A stretch of 64,000 nucleotides of DNA, from assembly GCF_003314995.1 (NCBI RefSeq), contig NZ_QNRH01000006.1:162672-226671 (forward strand), in the 5' to 3' direction. Positions 1 to 8,471 of the stretch are shown here, piece after piece. This DNA comes from Pseudochrobactrum asaccharolyticum (lineage in GTDB: Bacteria > Pseudomonadota > Alphaproteobacteria > Rhizobiales > Rhizobiaceae). The position numbers and the translations under genes are program-made. The number at the start of each line of letters is the position of its first letter. Positions within the stretch are counted from its first letter, which is position 1. The notes under the pieces are model-generated. The model was given only the letters and a program-made list of their open reading frames with translations. It was not told the DNA's origin and searched no databases.

Positions 1-1
1 C

Positions 2-424
2 AGCGATCGTGATGAAAGCCGTATGACTGCACTTTCTTTGCTGGCAAACGCATATGTTGATCTTGGGAATTTCAATGGTTTCACGCCTTATGTTGGTGCC
101 GGTATCGGTGGTACACGCGTAAAATGGTCTGATGTCGTTGATACACAAAATGGCGGCGTTTTGCAGGGCAATGCTGACTGGCGCTTTACCTGGGCATTAA
201 TGGCCGGTGCTTCATATGACTTGACCGACAGTTTGAAACTGGACGCTGGTTACCGTTTCCGTCGTGTAGATGGCGGCAAGATGTTTGATGGTGCTGGTCA
301 GGTTGGTGCCGGTTATGACAAGAAATTCGACATTCATGATGTGCGTGTTGGTTTGCGTTACCAGTTTGGCGGATATGCACGGCCGGTTGCTTACAATGAT
401 ATGAGTACACCTGTTTACAAATAA
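2..424 (+). CDS. outer membrane beta-barrel protein (5' truncated by window edge)
   Basis: The frame is open from the first bases of the window, so the true start and signal peptide lie upstream; an internal ATG at 23 is probably not the start. The visible 140 codons alternate polar and hydrophobic residues with the repeated pattern 'anaYvDlGnf-gfTPYVGAGiG' and 'WALMAGasyDltdslklDaGYRfr', which is typical of 8-stranded outer membrane barrels of the Omp25/Omp31 and Hbp-like families of Brucella and Bartonella. The next gene downstream carries the same motifs in the same order, so the two are tandem paralogs. The barrel strand ends in 'VGLRYQFGG' but is followed by about 15 extra residues, unlike the paralog, whose last residue is Trp. 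The role is structural or permeability in the outer membrane; any specific ligand is unknown. The family is sure, the exact name is not. Confidence 0.85.
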   Translation, partial: SDRDESRMTALSLLANAYVDLGNFNGFTPYVGAGIGGTRVKWSDVVDTQNGGVLQGNADWRFTWALMAGASYDLTDSLKLDAGYRFRRVDGGKMFDGAGQVGAGYDKKFDIHDVRVGLRYQFGGYARPVAYNDMSTPVYK

Positions 425-432
425 AATATCTG

Positions 433-456
433 TGCTGCGCCTCTACAGGCGCAGCG
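433..456 (+). terminator. stem-loop between the two porin genes
   Basis: A GC-rich inverted repeat (GCTGCGCCT / AGGCGCAGC, four-base loop) begins about 10 bases after the stop codon of the first gene. There is no immediate T-run, so it may be a weak terminator or a 3' stabilising hairpin rather than a strong terminator. Confidence 0.5.
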
Positions 457-524
457 CAATTCATACTGATTTTTACTTGATAAATTTCGGCCTGATGGGC
501 GTGAAATAACATTACAGGACGCAG

Positions 525-1244
525 ATGATGAGAAAATCTTCATTCATGTCATTGCAGAGCGCAGCACTTACCGTTGCAGCTTTCACATTTGCCGGTGGTA
601 TGGCTCAGGCTGCGGATCTTGATCAGGTTCTTTATGCGACACCTGCCGATCAGGATGTTTTCAAGCCGGTAGAAATCGGCTCCGGCTGGTATTTGCGCGG
701 TGATATTGCTTATGTGCCGTCAAGCCATGCCAAACTGCGCCTCAAAGGCTATGATTGGCTCGGCACCGAACGCGGTGAGGTAAAGGCAACGGCTGCTTAT
801 AGCGGTGGTGTCGGCTATCAGTTCACCAATAATATCCGAGGCGATATTACAGCCGGTTACCGCAAGTTGAAGGCAAGCGGTGAGCCGGTTGAAGCAGACG
901 TCTGGGAAGTTATGGCGAATGCTTATTATGATATTGGCAATTTCTCCGGTGTGACGCCTTATGTCGGTGCCGGTCTGGGTATGGCCAATGTTGACTATAA
1001 AGTGGGCTATAAAATTCCGGGTACGAATGACGATGCATTTGGCGGACGAAATACAACACGTCTGCAGTGGGCATTGATGGCTGGTGCTGCGATTGATGTG
1101 ACCGAGAATATCAAATTTGATCTTGGCTACCGCTATGCACGTATCTCATCGGGCGACGCAGCAGATGCCGCATCCTTCACATTCTCGGATAAAGGTTTGG
1201 AATCGCACCAGATTCGCGCCGGTATCCGCATGACCACCTGGTAG
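525..1244 (+). CDS. outer membrane beta-barrel protein (Omp25/31-like porin family)
   Basis: The protein has 239 residues with a clear signal peptide (MMRKSSF, hydrophobic core, then 'GGMAQA|ADL' with cleavage near residue 29). The mature part is a small beta-barrel: 'SGWYLRGDIAY', 'VGYQFTNNIRGDITAGYR', 'YDIGNFSGVTPYVGAGLGMA', 'LQWALMAGAAIDV', 'IKFDLGYRYARI', and a last strand 'HQIRAGIRMTTW' ending in an aromatic residue, as expected for recognition by the BAM complex. AGGA at about 515-518 fits the ATG at 525. It lies 100 bases after a paralog on the same strand and is followed at once by a strong terminator. It is inferred to sit in the outer membrane as an Omp25/Omp31-type surface protein; no ligand can be read from the sequence. 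Confidence 0.9.
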   Translation: MMRKSSFMSLQSAALTVAAFTFAGGMAQAADLDQVLYATPADQDVFKPVEIGSGWYLRGDIAYVPSSHAKLRLKGYDWLGTERGEVKATAAYSGGVGYQFTNNIRGDITAGYRKLKASGEPVEADVWEVMANAYYDIGNFSGVTPYVGAGLGMANVDYKVGYKIPGTNDDAFGGRNTTRLQWALMAGAAIDVTENIKFDLGYRYARISSGDAADAASFTFSDKGLESHQIRAGIRMTTW

Positions 1245-1267
1245 TCAGACCAGAATTTACAGTTCTA

Positions 1268-1302
1268 AAAAATGCCGCACTCAGATGAGTGCGGCATTTT
1301 TA
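1268..1302 (+). terminator. Rho-independent terminator
   Basis: Stem AATGCCGCACTC / GAGTGCGGCATT with a 4-base loop and a following T-run. The A-run on the left makes it usable on both strands, so it can end both the porin transcript and the convergent gene at 1305. Confidence 0.9.
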
Positions 1303-1304
1303 TT

Positions 1305-1643
1305 TTAGCAAGCGGCCAGCTGAGCCAGATGTGTGCCCATATCGGTGGCTTCGCCTGCAGCATTAGTGGTGTCGAAATAATCATGCCAGCCGGTAGCTGC
1401 AATTGCTTCCAGCAAGATTGTAACGGCCGCGTTGTCATTGAATTTCCAGATAGCGAAAAACTGCTGCTGCGCCGGATGCAGCTGTGACGGATCGGTTTGG
1501 CCGAAAGCCAGCGGTTCAATGCCAAATTCAGACAGGCTGCTCATGCCAGCGCCAATGGTGGCGAAGAAAGCCTGTTTTTCTTCTTTTGACAAAGCAATCC
1601 ATGTGGCTTTAGGGCTGTATAGTTCTGCAAGATAATGGGTCAT
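1305..1643 (-). CDS. conserved hypothetical protein (DUF6616-like)
   Basis: The protein has 112 residues and begins MTHYLAELYSPK. It has the feel of a small dimeric alpha/beta-barrel (Dabb/monooxygenase-like) protein: an N-terminal strand, 'FFATIGAGMSSLSEFGIEPLAFGQTD', 'FFAIWKF', then a helix and 'ATGWHDYFDTTNAAGEATDMGTHLAQLAA'. The motif WHDYF-x-NAAGE is what I remember from short proteins grouped as DUF6616; this assignment is from memory. There is no signal peptide or membrane segment. It follows the MarR-alkC pair on the same strand, 23 bases after the alkC stop codon, so it may be co-transcribed. Its function is unknown. Confidence 0.7.
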   Translation of the reverse strand: MTHYLAELYSPKATWIALSKEEKQAFFATIGAGMSSLSEFGIEPLAFGQTDPSQLHPAQQQFFAIWKFNDNAAVTILLEAIAATGWHDYFDTTNAAGEATDMGTHLAQLAAC

Positions 1644-1666
1644 ATCAGTCTCACGTCGTGGGAGGA

Positions 1667-2437
1667 TTATTTATTGATTGTCCGCAAAGCGCGTTTGCAG
1701 ATGCGGGCGGTAGAAGGTGAAGTGCTTTCCTGAAGCCAGCGGTCGCAAAGCGTGCGTACCCAATCGGGTGTGGTCTTGGACGCATCGTTGAGCCAGTTGG
1801 CGACAGAATCCTGCACATAGATTTCCGGATCGCTGCGCAATGTCTCAAGAATAGGGGCTGCCAGTTCAGGCTGAGTTTTCAGCAGGTTGAAATGGGCGCA
1901 CCATACGCCGCGCGGGCGGACTGCCTCACAGGCATAGCGCCGGATTTTGTAGGACGTATCATTTGTCCATGGCTGCAACAGGCTGAAACTCAATTCCGGT
2001 TGCGCAATTAAATCGCCGCGCATGGCCAGCCACGCCCATTCGCGCACACCAAAATGATGATCATCAGCAAGCGGGCGGATCAGTTCCAGCTTTTCTGCTA
2101 AGGCAAGATGCTGTTGCTGGGCGATAAAATAACAGGCCCAGCCACGGATTGTATCGGAGGGATGGCTATTCAAGTCACTCAGCCTGATCGTGCCGTGCGT
2201 GTGCAATAGCTCTGCAGCTTGCGCCATGCGCGCAGTTATGCCTGCTGAGGAACCATCGAGTTGTTGATGCAGCTCTGCGGGTATATCGGGAAAGGCAGTG
2301 CGCATCAGCTGCGCAAAATCAATGGCCAGACATTCGGTCAGCACAGTGGTTTCAGCCGCACCGCTATTCAGCTCGACCAGTCGCTCCGGTGTGATGTCGC
2401 TCATACGTCGTACAGATTTAACGGGCGTTTTTGCCAT
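1667..2437 (-). CDS. AlkC-like DNA alkylation repair protein (HEAT-like repeats)
   Basis: The protein has 256 residues and is all alpha-helical with HEAT-like repeats. Diagnostic stretches are 'HPSDTIRGWACYFIA', 'RPLADDHHFGVREWAWLAMR', 'KIRRYACEAVRPRGVWCAH', 'DPEIYVQDSVANWLNDASK' and 'CKRALRTI'. These match the AlkC branch of the AlkD/AlkC 3-methyladenine DNA glycosylase superfamily, which removes alkylated bases by flipping the phosphodiester backbone. The conserved Trp, Asp and Arg residues in these motifs are present. Its start overlaps the end of the upstream MarR gene by 20 bases, which implies translational coupling and control by that regulator. It is a cytoplasmic DNA repair enzyme; substrate specificity is inferred from the family. 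Confidence 0.85.
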   Translation of the reverse strand: MAKTPVKSVRRMSDITPERLVELNSGAAETTVLTECLAIDFAQLMRTAFPDIPAELHQQLDGSSAGITARMAQAAELLHTHGTIRLSDLNSHPSDTIRGWACYFIAQQQHLALAEKLELIRPLADDHHFGVREWAWLAMRGDLIAQPELSFSLLQPWTNDTSYKIRRYACEAVRPRGVWCAHFNLLKTQPELAAPILETLRSDPEIYVQDSVANWLNDASKTTPDWVRTLCDRWLQESTSPSTARICKRALRTINK

Positions 2438-2930
2438 TGTTGATATCTTTCTGTGCCGTGGTCCAGATTTTGGTGAGCAGGGTGCTGAGAAGTTGTTTTT
2501 CTTGGTTGTCCAGCGGTGCCATCAGTGAGGCAATCCATTGTGTGTGATCGCTCACCAGCGATGCAGCCGTTTCAGAGCCTTTGTCTGTCAGGGTGATCAG
2601 AATTGAGCGGCGATCCGTCTGGCTGTGATTCCTCAGGATGAATCCATCACGCTCCAAACCGTCGAGCAGGCCTGTCAGAGTGGCGCGGGTGATGCCTGCA
2701 CGTTCCGCTAAAAGATGCGGTGCCAGACCTGTGGGCTCACTTTGCAGCAAAAACAGAAGTACAAAACGGCTCTCGGAGAGCTGATAAGGTGCCAGCCGTT
2801 GAGCACAACTCAGATCGATCATTTTCGCCGCGCTCAGCAGTTCAAAGCACAGGCGCATATTCTGATAATGGCTGTTTTCCGGTGTTTCCGCACCCAAAAG
2901 GGCGTGATGTTTCATTTCTAAAATATCCAT
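2418..2930 (-). CDS. MarR family transcriptional regulator
   Basis: The protein has 170 residues with a winged helix-turn-helix: 'LAPHLLAERAGITRATLTGLLDGLERDGFILRNHSQTDRRSILITLTDKG' at roughly 70-118, including the D-x-R-x-x wing typical of MarR. It is the first gene of a unit with the AlkC-like gene, which it overlaps by 20 bases. ATG at 2930 is used here, but a sigma70-like promoter (TTGACA at 2962-2967, TACTAT at 2941-2946 on the minus strand) lies so close that the message may begin only a few bases before this codon. Met6 (position 2915) is therefore a real alternative start. MarR proteins repress their own operons and release DNA on binding phenolic or oxidised ligands; the ligand here is unknown. 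Confidence 0.85.
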   Translation of the reverse strand: MDILEMKHHALLGAETPENSHYQNMRLCFELLSAAKMIDLSCAQRLAPYQLSESRFVLLFLLQSEPTGLAPHLLAERAGITRATLTGLLDGLERDGFILRNHSQTDRRSILITLTDKGSETAASLVSDHTQWIASLMAPLDNQEKQLLSTLLTKIWTTAQKDINNGKNAR

Positions 2931-2969
2931 ACGGCAACATATAGTATGGCACCTAATTAAATGTCAAGA
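2927..2969 (-). promoter_or_regulatory. promoter and possible self-operator of the MarR-alkC unit
   Basis: On the minus strand TTGACA (2962-2967) precedes TACTAT (2941-2946) or TATATG (2938-2943). An inverted repeat CCATAC (2927-2932) / GTATGG (2944-2949) overlaps the -10 element and the start codon, which is where a MarR dimer would sit to repress itself. The repeat is short, so the operator assignment is tentative. Confidence 0.45.
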
Positions 2970-3065
2970 TTGATACTCATGATGTAATTTTGTCGCAGAT
3001 GATAAATTCTGTGGCGGTTTTGTTTCTGACCCACTTGCGTGCAGCCAGGCTTTTATATAGCTTCG

Positions 3066-3120
3066 TCAGTGGGCCACTTCTCCCCAACGGGAAGCGTGCT
3101 ATCTGAAAGGGTAGATACAA
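3066..3120 (+). ncRNA. candidate serC leader RNA (serC motif)
   Basis: Two consecutive hairpins sit directly before serC. The first uses CAC-TTC (3075-3080) with GAA-GC-GTG (3091-3098) around a CCCC-containing loop. The second is TATCT (3100-3104) / AGATA (3113-3117), whose loop GAAAGGGT holds the likely Shine-Dalgarno; the ATG is at 3122. A structured element tightly abutting the serC start codon is exactly the arrangement of the serC motif reported upstream of serC-serA in alphaproteobacteria. It probably controls translation initiation. Assignment is from structure and context, without a covariance search. Confidence 0.55.
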
Positions 3121-3121
3121 A

Positions 3122-4288
3122 ATGACGATTTTTCCAAAGCCAGACATCCGTCCGGCTAATGCACAATTTTCTTCAGGTCCTTGCACCAAGCGTCCAGGCT
3201 GGACATTGGAAGCGCTGTCAGATGCACCGCTCGGACGGTCGCACCGCGCTAAACTCGGCAAGACAAAGCTTAAACAAGCAATTGACCTGACCCGTGAAAT
3301 TCTTCAGGTTCCAGCAGATTACCGCATCGGCATTGTGCCGGCATCGGATACCGGTGCCGTTGAAATGGCTTTGTGGTCCATGCTTGGTGAGCGCGGCGTT
3401 GATATGGTCGCGTGGGAGAGCTTCGGTGCCGGTTGGGTCACCGATGTTGTAAAACAGCTTCAGCTCAAAGATGTCCGCACATTTGATGCGCCTTATGGTG
3501 AAATCGTTGATTTCGCTCAGGTGGATTTTGACCGTGATGTGATTTTCACATGGAACGGCACCACATCCGGCGTTCGTGTGCCGAATGCAGATTTTATACC
3601 AGTAGATCGCAAGGGGCTGACCATTTGCGATGCAACGTCTTCTGCTTTTGCGCAGGATATGGATTACAGCAAACTCGATGTCGTTACTTTCTCATGGCAG
3701 AAGGTGCTCGGCGGCGAGGGTGCGCATGGTATGCTGATCCTTTCGCCGCGCGCAGTTGAACGCCTTGAAAGCTATAAGCCTGCATGGCCGCTGCCGAAAA
3801 TCTTCCGCATGACCAAAGGCGGCAAGCTGATTGAAGGTATCTTCACCGGCGAAACTATCAATACACCTTCAATGCTCTGTGTTGAGGATTATCTGGATGC
3901 GTTGAACTGGGCGCAGTCAATCGGTGGTCTTCAGGGCTTGATGGCACGTGCGAATAACAACTTTGCTGTGCTTAACGATTTCGTTGAAAAGAGTGACTGG
4001 CTTGCCAATCTGGCCGTGGTGCCGGAAACCCGCTCTAATACCTCTGTTTGCTTGTCGATCAAAGATGCACAGGTTGCAGCTTTGCCGGCGGATGCACAGG
4101 CTGCTTTTGCGAAAGCGATTGTGGCTCTGCTGGAAAAAGAAGGCGTTGCCTTTGATATCGGTGCCTATCGTGATGCTCCGTCGGGGCTGCGTATCTGGAC
4201 CGGTGCAACCGTAGAGGCATCAGACTTGCAGGCATTGCTGCCATGGCTCGACTGGGCTTTCCAGACGCAAAAAGCGCAGCTTTCCTAA
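3122..4288 (+). CDS. serC: phosphoserine aminotransferase
   Basis: The protein has 388 residues and is a class V PLP-dependent aminotransferase that converts 3-phosphohydroxypyruvate plus glutamate to phosphoserine in serine biosynthesis, and also acts in pyridoxine synthesis. The N-terminus '[22 protein letters not shown]' and '[18 protein letters not shown]' are hallmarks of the alphaproteobacterial/archaeal type of SerC. The PLP lysine is Lys194 in '[13 protein letters not shown]', preceded by 'CDATSSAF', which holds the Asp that contacts the PLP ring nitrogen. serA follows 115 bases downstream on the same strand, so the first two enzymes of the pathway are paired. The leader hairpins overlap its ribosome binding site and suggest translational control. 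Confidence 0.97.
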   Translation: MTIFPKPDIRPANAQFSSGPCTKRPGWTLEALSDAPLGRSHRAKLGKTKLKQAIDLTREILQVPADYRIGIVPASDTGAVEMALWSMLGERGVDMVAWESFGAGWVTDVVKQLQLKDVRTFDAPYGEIVDFAQVDFDRDVIFTWNGTTSGVRVPNADFIPVDRKGLTICDATSSAFAQDMDYSKLDVVTFSWQKVLGGEGAHGMLILSPRAVERLESYKPAWPLPKIFRMTKGGKLIEGIFTGETINTPSMLCVEDYLDALNWAQSIGGLQGLMARANNNFAVLNDFVEKSDWLANLAVVPETRSNTSVCLSIKDAQVAALPADAQAAFAKAIVALLEKEGVAFDIGAYRDAPSGLRIWTGATVEASDLQALLPWLDWAFQTQKAQLS

Positions 4289-4403
4289 GATCACCTATAC
4301 GGCCGAAAGGCTATGAAAATCTTTAATATCAGCTGCAACTGTGTTGGGACGGTTGCGGCACACCACCCTTATATTCTGCTATCACACAATTACGGAGGCC
4401 GTT

Positions 4404-6005
4404 ATGGCACCTCGCGTTCTCGTTTCGGATAAATTGTCACCAACCGCAGTGCAGATCTTCAAAGATCGCGGCGTTGAGGTGGATTATCTGCCGGATCTCG
4501 GTAAAGACAAAGAAAAACTGCTCGAGCTGATCGGTCAGTATGATGGTCTGGCGATCCGCTCGGCAACCAAAGCGACTGAAAAACTGATTGCTGCTGCAAC
4601 CAATCTGAAAGTGATTGGTCGCGCCGGTATCGGTGTGGACAATGTGGATATTCCGGCTGCTTCGCGCCGCGGTATCATTGTTATGAATACGCCTTTCGGT
4701 AATTCGATCACCACTGCGGAACACGCCATTGCTCTGATGTTTGCAGTTGCCCGCCAGCTGCCGGAGGCTGACCAGTCAACCCGCGCCGGTAAGTGGGAAA
4801 AGAACCGCTTCATGGGTGTGGAAATTACCGGCAAGACACTCGGTGTGATCGGTTGCGGTAATATCGGTTCGATTGTTGCGACCCGCGCTATCGGCCTCAA
4901 GATGAATGTTGTGGCCTTTGACCCGTTCCTCTCGGAAGGCCGTGCCGAAGAACTGGGTGTTGAGAAAGTCGAACTCGACGATCTGCTGGCTCGTGCAGAT
5001 TTCATCAGCCTGCATACGCCGATGACTGATAAGACCCGCAACATCATCAACGCGGAAAATCTTGCCAAGATGAAAGACGGTGTGCGCATCATCAATTGCG
5101 CTCGTGGTAGTTTGATCGTTGAGAAAGATCTGGTTGCGGCACTGAAATCCGGCAAAGTTGCCGGTGCCGGTATCGACGTGTTTGAAGTTGAGCCAGCAAC
5201 TGAATCTGAATTGTTCGACTTGCCGAATGTGGTTTGCACTCCGCATCTGGGTGCATCGACTTCGGAAGCACAGGAAAATGTTGCCATTCAGGTTGCCGAG
5301 CAGATGGCTGACTATCTGATCAAAGGCGCTGTTACCAATGCGATCAACATGCCGTCGATCACTGCGGAAGAAGCGCCGCGCCTCAAGCCGTTTGTGAAAC
5401 TGGCTGAAGTGCTTGGTGCCTTTATCGGTCAGGTGACGGATGAACCTATTCAGGAAGTTGAAATCCTGTTTGACGGCTCCACCGCTGCCATGAATACCCG
5501 CGCATTGATGAGCGCTGCGCTTGCCGGTCTGATCCGTCCGCAGGTCTCCGATGTGAATATGGTATCGGCACCGGTTATGGTGAAAGAACGCGGTATTATC
5601 GTCTCGGAAGTGAAGCGTGATAAATCCGGCGTTTTCGACGGCTATATCAAGATCACTGTGCGCACCACGACCCGTACCCGCTCGATTGCCGGTACCTGCT
5701 TCTCCGATGGCAAGCCGCGCTTCATCCAGATCAAGGGTATTAATCTGGATGCGGAAGTTGGTCAGCACATGCTTTACACCACCAATAATGACACGCCGGG
5801 CATGATCGGCTGGTTGGGTACGGTTTGCGGCCAGCATGGCGTGAATATTGCGAACTTCTCGCTCGGTCGTGAGCGGATGGGCGGCGATGCGATTGCGCTG
5901 CTCTATCTTGATGAGCGTATTCCGGATGCTGTTCTGGATGTGCTGCGCGCCAATGAAGCCATTGTGCAGGCCCGCCCGCTGGTTTTTGATGTCGCTGCGG
6001 ATTGA
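4404..6005 (+). CDS. serA: D-3-phosphoglycerate dehydrogenase
   Basis: The protein has 533 residues and is the first committed enzyme of serine synthesis, oxidising 3-phosphoglycerate to 3-phosphohydroxypyruvate with NAD+. The start at 4404 is set by GGAGG at 4394-4398 and the typical N-terminus MAPRVLVSDKL; an in-frame ATG at 4341 lacks a ribosome binding site. It has a 2-hydroxyacid dehydrogenase catalytic domain with the Rossmann motif 'GVIGCGNIGSIVA' near residue 145, the catalytic region 'NCARGSLIVEKDL' and the His of 'CTPHLGASTSEAQ'. An intervening domain (about 320-450) follows, then a C-terminal ACT domain 'HMLYTTNNDTPGMIGWLGT' that senses serine. This is the long three-domain form typical of alphaproteobacteria. 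Confidence 0.98.
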   Translation: MAPRVLVSDKLSPTAVQIFKDRGVEVDYLPDLGKDKEKLLELIGQYDGLAIRSATKATEKLIAAATNLKVIGRAGIGVDNVDIPAASRRGIIVMNTPFGNSITTAEHAIALMFAVARQLPEADQSTRAGKWEKNRFMGVEITGKTLGVIGCGNIGSIVATRAIGLKMNVVAFDPFLSEGRAEELGVEKVELDDLLARADFISLHTPMTDKTRNIINAENLAKMKDGVRIINCARGSLIVEKDLVAALKSGKVAGAGIDVFEVEPATESELFDLPNVVCTPHLGASTSEAQENVAIQVAEQMADYLIKGAVTNAINMPSITAEEAPRLKPFVKLAEVLGAFIGQVTDEPIQEVEILFDGSTAAMNTRALMSAALAGLIRPQVSDVNMVSAPVMVKERGIIVSEVKRDKSGVFDGYIKITVRTTTRTRSIAGTCFSDGKPRFIQIKGINLDAEVGQHMLYTTNNDTPGMIGWLGTVCGQHGVNIANFSLGRERMGGDAIALLYLDERIPDAVLDVLRANEAIVQARPLVFDVAAD

Positions 6006-6126
6006 TTACGTCGCAGCGTCTGCTTATCTAAATTAAATATGCATCCCGGAAAGTGTTGTGCTTTTCGGGATGTACTTTATCAACGGACGGAATATCAATG
6101 TGGTATGCCGCCAGTGTATAAAGGCA

Positions 6127-6654
6127 ATGAATATGTCTGAGAATACAATACCGTTGAGCGCCGACTGGCGTTTGATGCAGCCGTCAGATCTGGCGGAAGT
6201 CTATGATATGAGTTGTGTGGTGCATCCGGATTTTCCGGAAGATGCAGCCATTTATAAAGATCGTCTGGAAGTGTTTGCAGCAGGCGCATTTGTGTTGCAG
6301 GGCAACAAACAATTGCTCGGCTATAGTTTCAGCCATCCGTGGATGCGGTTTTCCGCACCGGCACTGAACACGCTGTTACAAAAGGCACCGGAAGCCGCTG
6401 ATAGTTTCTATATGCATGACGTAGCACTGCTGCCGCAAGCGCGTGCTTTTGGTGCTGCTCGCAAACTTGTTTCCATTTTGGTGGCGACTGCGCAGGCGCA
6501 TGGTTTCGACTCACTGTCGCTCGTCGCGGTGAACGGATCGCAGCCTTATTGGGAAAAACAGGGATTCTCCGTGCAGGATGTGCCGCAATTGCGCGAAAAA
6601 CTGCTCAGCTATTCGGAAGATGCGCGGTTTATGATGCGTAATCTGGTAAAATAA
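6127..6654 (+). CDS. GNAT family N-acetyltransferase
   Basis: About 175 residues. 'WRLMQPSDLAEVYDMS' is a GNAT strand-helix start and 'FYMHDVALLPQARAFGAARKLVSILVATA' corresponds to motif A, although the usual R/Q-x-x-G-x-G/A loop is relaxed to 'QARAFGAA'. 'FDSLSLVAVNGSQPYWEKQGF' is motif B with the typical aromatic YWEKQGF. The ATG at 6127 (or 6133) is chosen because AAAGG lies just before it; upstream in-frame codons overlap a poorly conserved stretch. It stands alone after serA and ends in its own terminator. The acceptor substrate is unknown. Confidence 0.8.
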   Translation: MNMSENTIPLSADWRLMQPSDLAEVYDMSCVVHPDFPEDAAIYKDRLEVFAAGAFVLQGNKQLLGYSFSHPWMRFSAPALNTLLQKAPEAADSFYMHDVALLPQARAFGAARKLVSILVATAQAHGFDSLSLVAVNGSQPYWEKQGFSVQDVPQLREKLLSYSEDARFMMRNLVK

Positions 6655-6673
6655 GCCAGTTTTTACAGGATGA

Positions 6674-6709
6674 GGTGCGATTTCCGGCAATCGGGAGTCG
6701 CACTTTTTG
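6674..6709 (+). terminator. Rho-independent terminator after the GNAT gene
   Basis: Inverted repeat GTGCGA / TCGCAC around an inner CCGG-type pairing, followed by TTTTT at 6704-6708. Confidence 0.75.
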
Positions 6710-6859
6710 TTGTGACGCTGTATAGAAGCTCACGTTCTGTAAAAAATACGGGCTTGCATAAGCACGCGTTTTAGAAAGAGCGGGCCTAAAGCGGCATGTG
6801 TCACAGGCTCGATTCAAATTCCAAACACACTGTACATTCTGTACTGAGGAGTTTTCTTC

Positions 6860-8149
6860 ATGGCTAATGTGATCGTCGTCGGCTCGCAATGGGGCGACGA
6901 AGGTAAAGGTAAGATCGTTGACTGGTTGTCGGAGCGCGCGGATGTTATCGTGCGTTATCAGGGCGGCCACAATGCCGGTCATACTCTGGTGATTGATGGT
7001 GTGAGCTATAAGCTTGCGCTGCTCCCTTCAGGCCTCGTACGCGGCAAACTTTCCGTAATCGGTAATGGCGTTGTCGTCGATCCGCATCATTTCGTGACAG
7101 AAGTTGAAAAGCTGCGCGCTCAGGGTGTTGAAGTTACCCCTGAAGTTCTGCGCATTGCTGAAAATGCTCCTCTGATCCTGTCTCTGCACCGTGAGCTGGA
7201 TGCGATCCGTGAAGATGGTTCTGCCGGTCTGAAAATCGGCACCACGAAGCGCGGTATCGGCCCTGCTTATGAAGATAAGGTTGGTCGTCGTGCCATCCGT
7301 GTGATCGATCTGGCTGAGCCGGAAAGCCTGCGTCCGAAAATCGAACGCCTGCTGACCCATCACAATGCGCTGCGTCGCGGTATGGGCCTTGCTGAGATTT
7401 CCGTCGACAGCATCCATAATGAATTGACAGAAGTTGCCGACAAGATCCTGCCTTATGTGGATCAGGTCTGGAAAATTCTTGATGACAAGCGCAAAGCCGG
7501 TGCCCGTATTCTGTTCGAAGGTGCGCAGGGCGCGCTGCTCGATAACGACCACGGTACATATCCGTTTGTTACTTCGTCCAACACTGTTGCCGGTCAGGCC
7601 GCAGCCGGTTCGGGTCTTGGCCCGACAGCAATCGGTTATGTGCTCGGTATTACCAAAGCTTACACCACCCGTGTTGGTGAAGGCCCGTTCCCTTGCGAAC
7701 TGGATGATGCAATCGGTGAACATCTCTCGACTGTTGGTCGTGAAGTTGGTGTTAACACCGGTCGTTCACGCCGTTGCGGCTGGTTCGATGCGGTTCTGGT
7801 AAAGCAGACTGTGCGTACTTCCGGTATTACCGGTATTGCTCTGACCAAGCTGGACGTTCTTGATGGTCTGGACGAAATCAAAGTTTGCGTGGCCTATGAG
7901 CTGGACGGCAAGCGTATTGATTATCTGCCGGCCTCGATGGATGCACAGGCACGCGTCAAGCCGATCTATGAAACACTGGAAGGCTGGAAAGATACCACTG
8001 CCGGTGCCCGTTCATGGAACGAACTGCCTGCACAAGCTGTGAAATATGTTCGTTATATTGAAGAGCTGATCGGCACACCGGTTTCCATGCTCTCCACCAG
8101 CCCTGAGCGTGACGATACTATTCTGGTAACCGATCCGTTTCAGGACTAA
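6860..8149 (+). CDS. purA: adenylosuccinate synthetase
   Basis: The protein has 429 residues, the usual family length. It joins IMP and aspartate using GTP in the first step from IMP to AMP. The N-terminus '[21 protein letters not shown]' is the family's GTP/IMP-binding signature with the catalytic Asp13, and the conserved 'GHNAGHTLV' holds the catalytic His41. Other signatures are '[14 protein letters not shown]', '[23 protein letters not shown]', '[12 protein letters not shown]' and the C-terminal guanine site '[18 protein letters not shown]'. GAGGAG lies 7-12 bases before the ATG. It is a single-gene unit flanked by terminators. Confidence 0.98.
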   Translation: MANVIVVGSQWGDEGKGKIVDWLSERADVIVRYQGGHNAGHTLVIDGVSYKLALLPSGLVRGKLSVIGNGVVVDPHHFVTEVEKLRAQGVEVTPEVLRIAENAPLILSLHRELDAIREDGSAGLKIGTTKRGIGPAYEDKVGRRAIRVIDLAEPESLRPKIERLLTHHNALRRGMGLAEISVDSIHNELTEVADKILPYVDQVWKILDDKRKAGARILFEGAQGALLDNDHGTYPFVTSSNTVAGQAAAGSGLGPTAIGYVLGITKAYTTRVGEGPFPCELDDAIGEHLSTVGREVGVNTGRSRRCGWFDAVLVKQTVRTSGITGIALTKLDVLDGLDEIKVCVAYELDGKRIDYLPASMDAQARVKPIYETLEGWKDTTAGARSWNELPAQAVKYVRYIEELIGTPVSMLSTSPERDDTILVTDPFQD

Positions 8150-8173
8150 AACCAGCTGAATAAGCATGATTTT

Positions 8174-8203
8174 AGAAGGCGGGATTTCGATCCCGCCTTT
8201 TTT
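8174..8203 (+). terminator. Rho-independent terminator of purA
   Basis: Stem AAGGCGGGAT / ATCCCGCCTT with a short loop, then TTTT. Confidence 0.92.
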
Positions 8204-8471
8204 GCGTTCACAGCCTCTTGATTGCTAAGGCAGACTGCTCCATCTTGGAGCGGGGACGTTTTCAGGGTGATGCGGGACTTTTTAACGGTATTTTATCGTT
8301 TGTGACCGTCTGTAAGGTGTTGAATTCCACAGTAAACTTTGCATTCGTAAAGAGTTATGTTTAATAAAACATTCAGATTTCATCTGATTTTCTCATGAAT
8401 AGGCTGATATGGCGCTGTACCTTAGCGCTCGGAGAGGCAGATTCAGTCGCCAGTAACGGATTTGGAAGAGT

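Noticed and set aside
4776..5837. A 353-codon frame opposite serA
   Set aside because: Shadow of the serA coding sequence with no recognisable family features.
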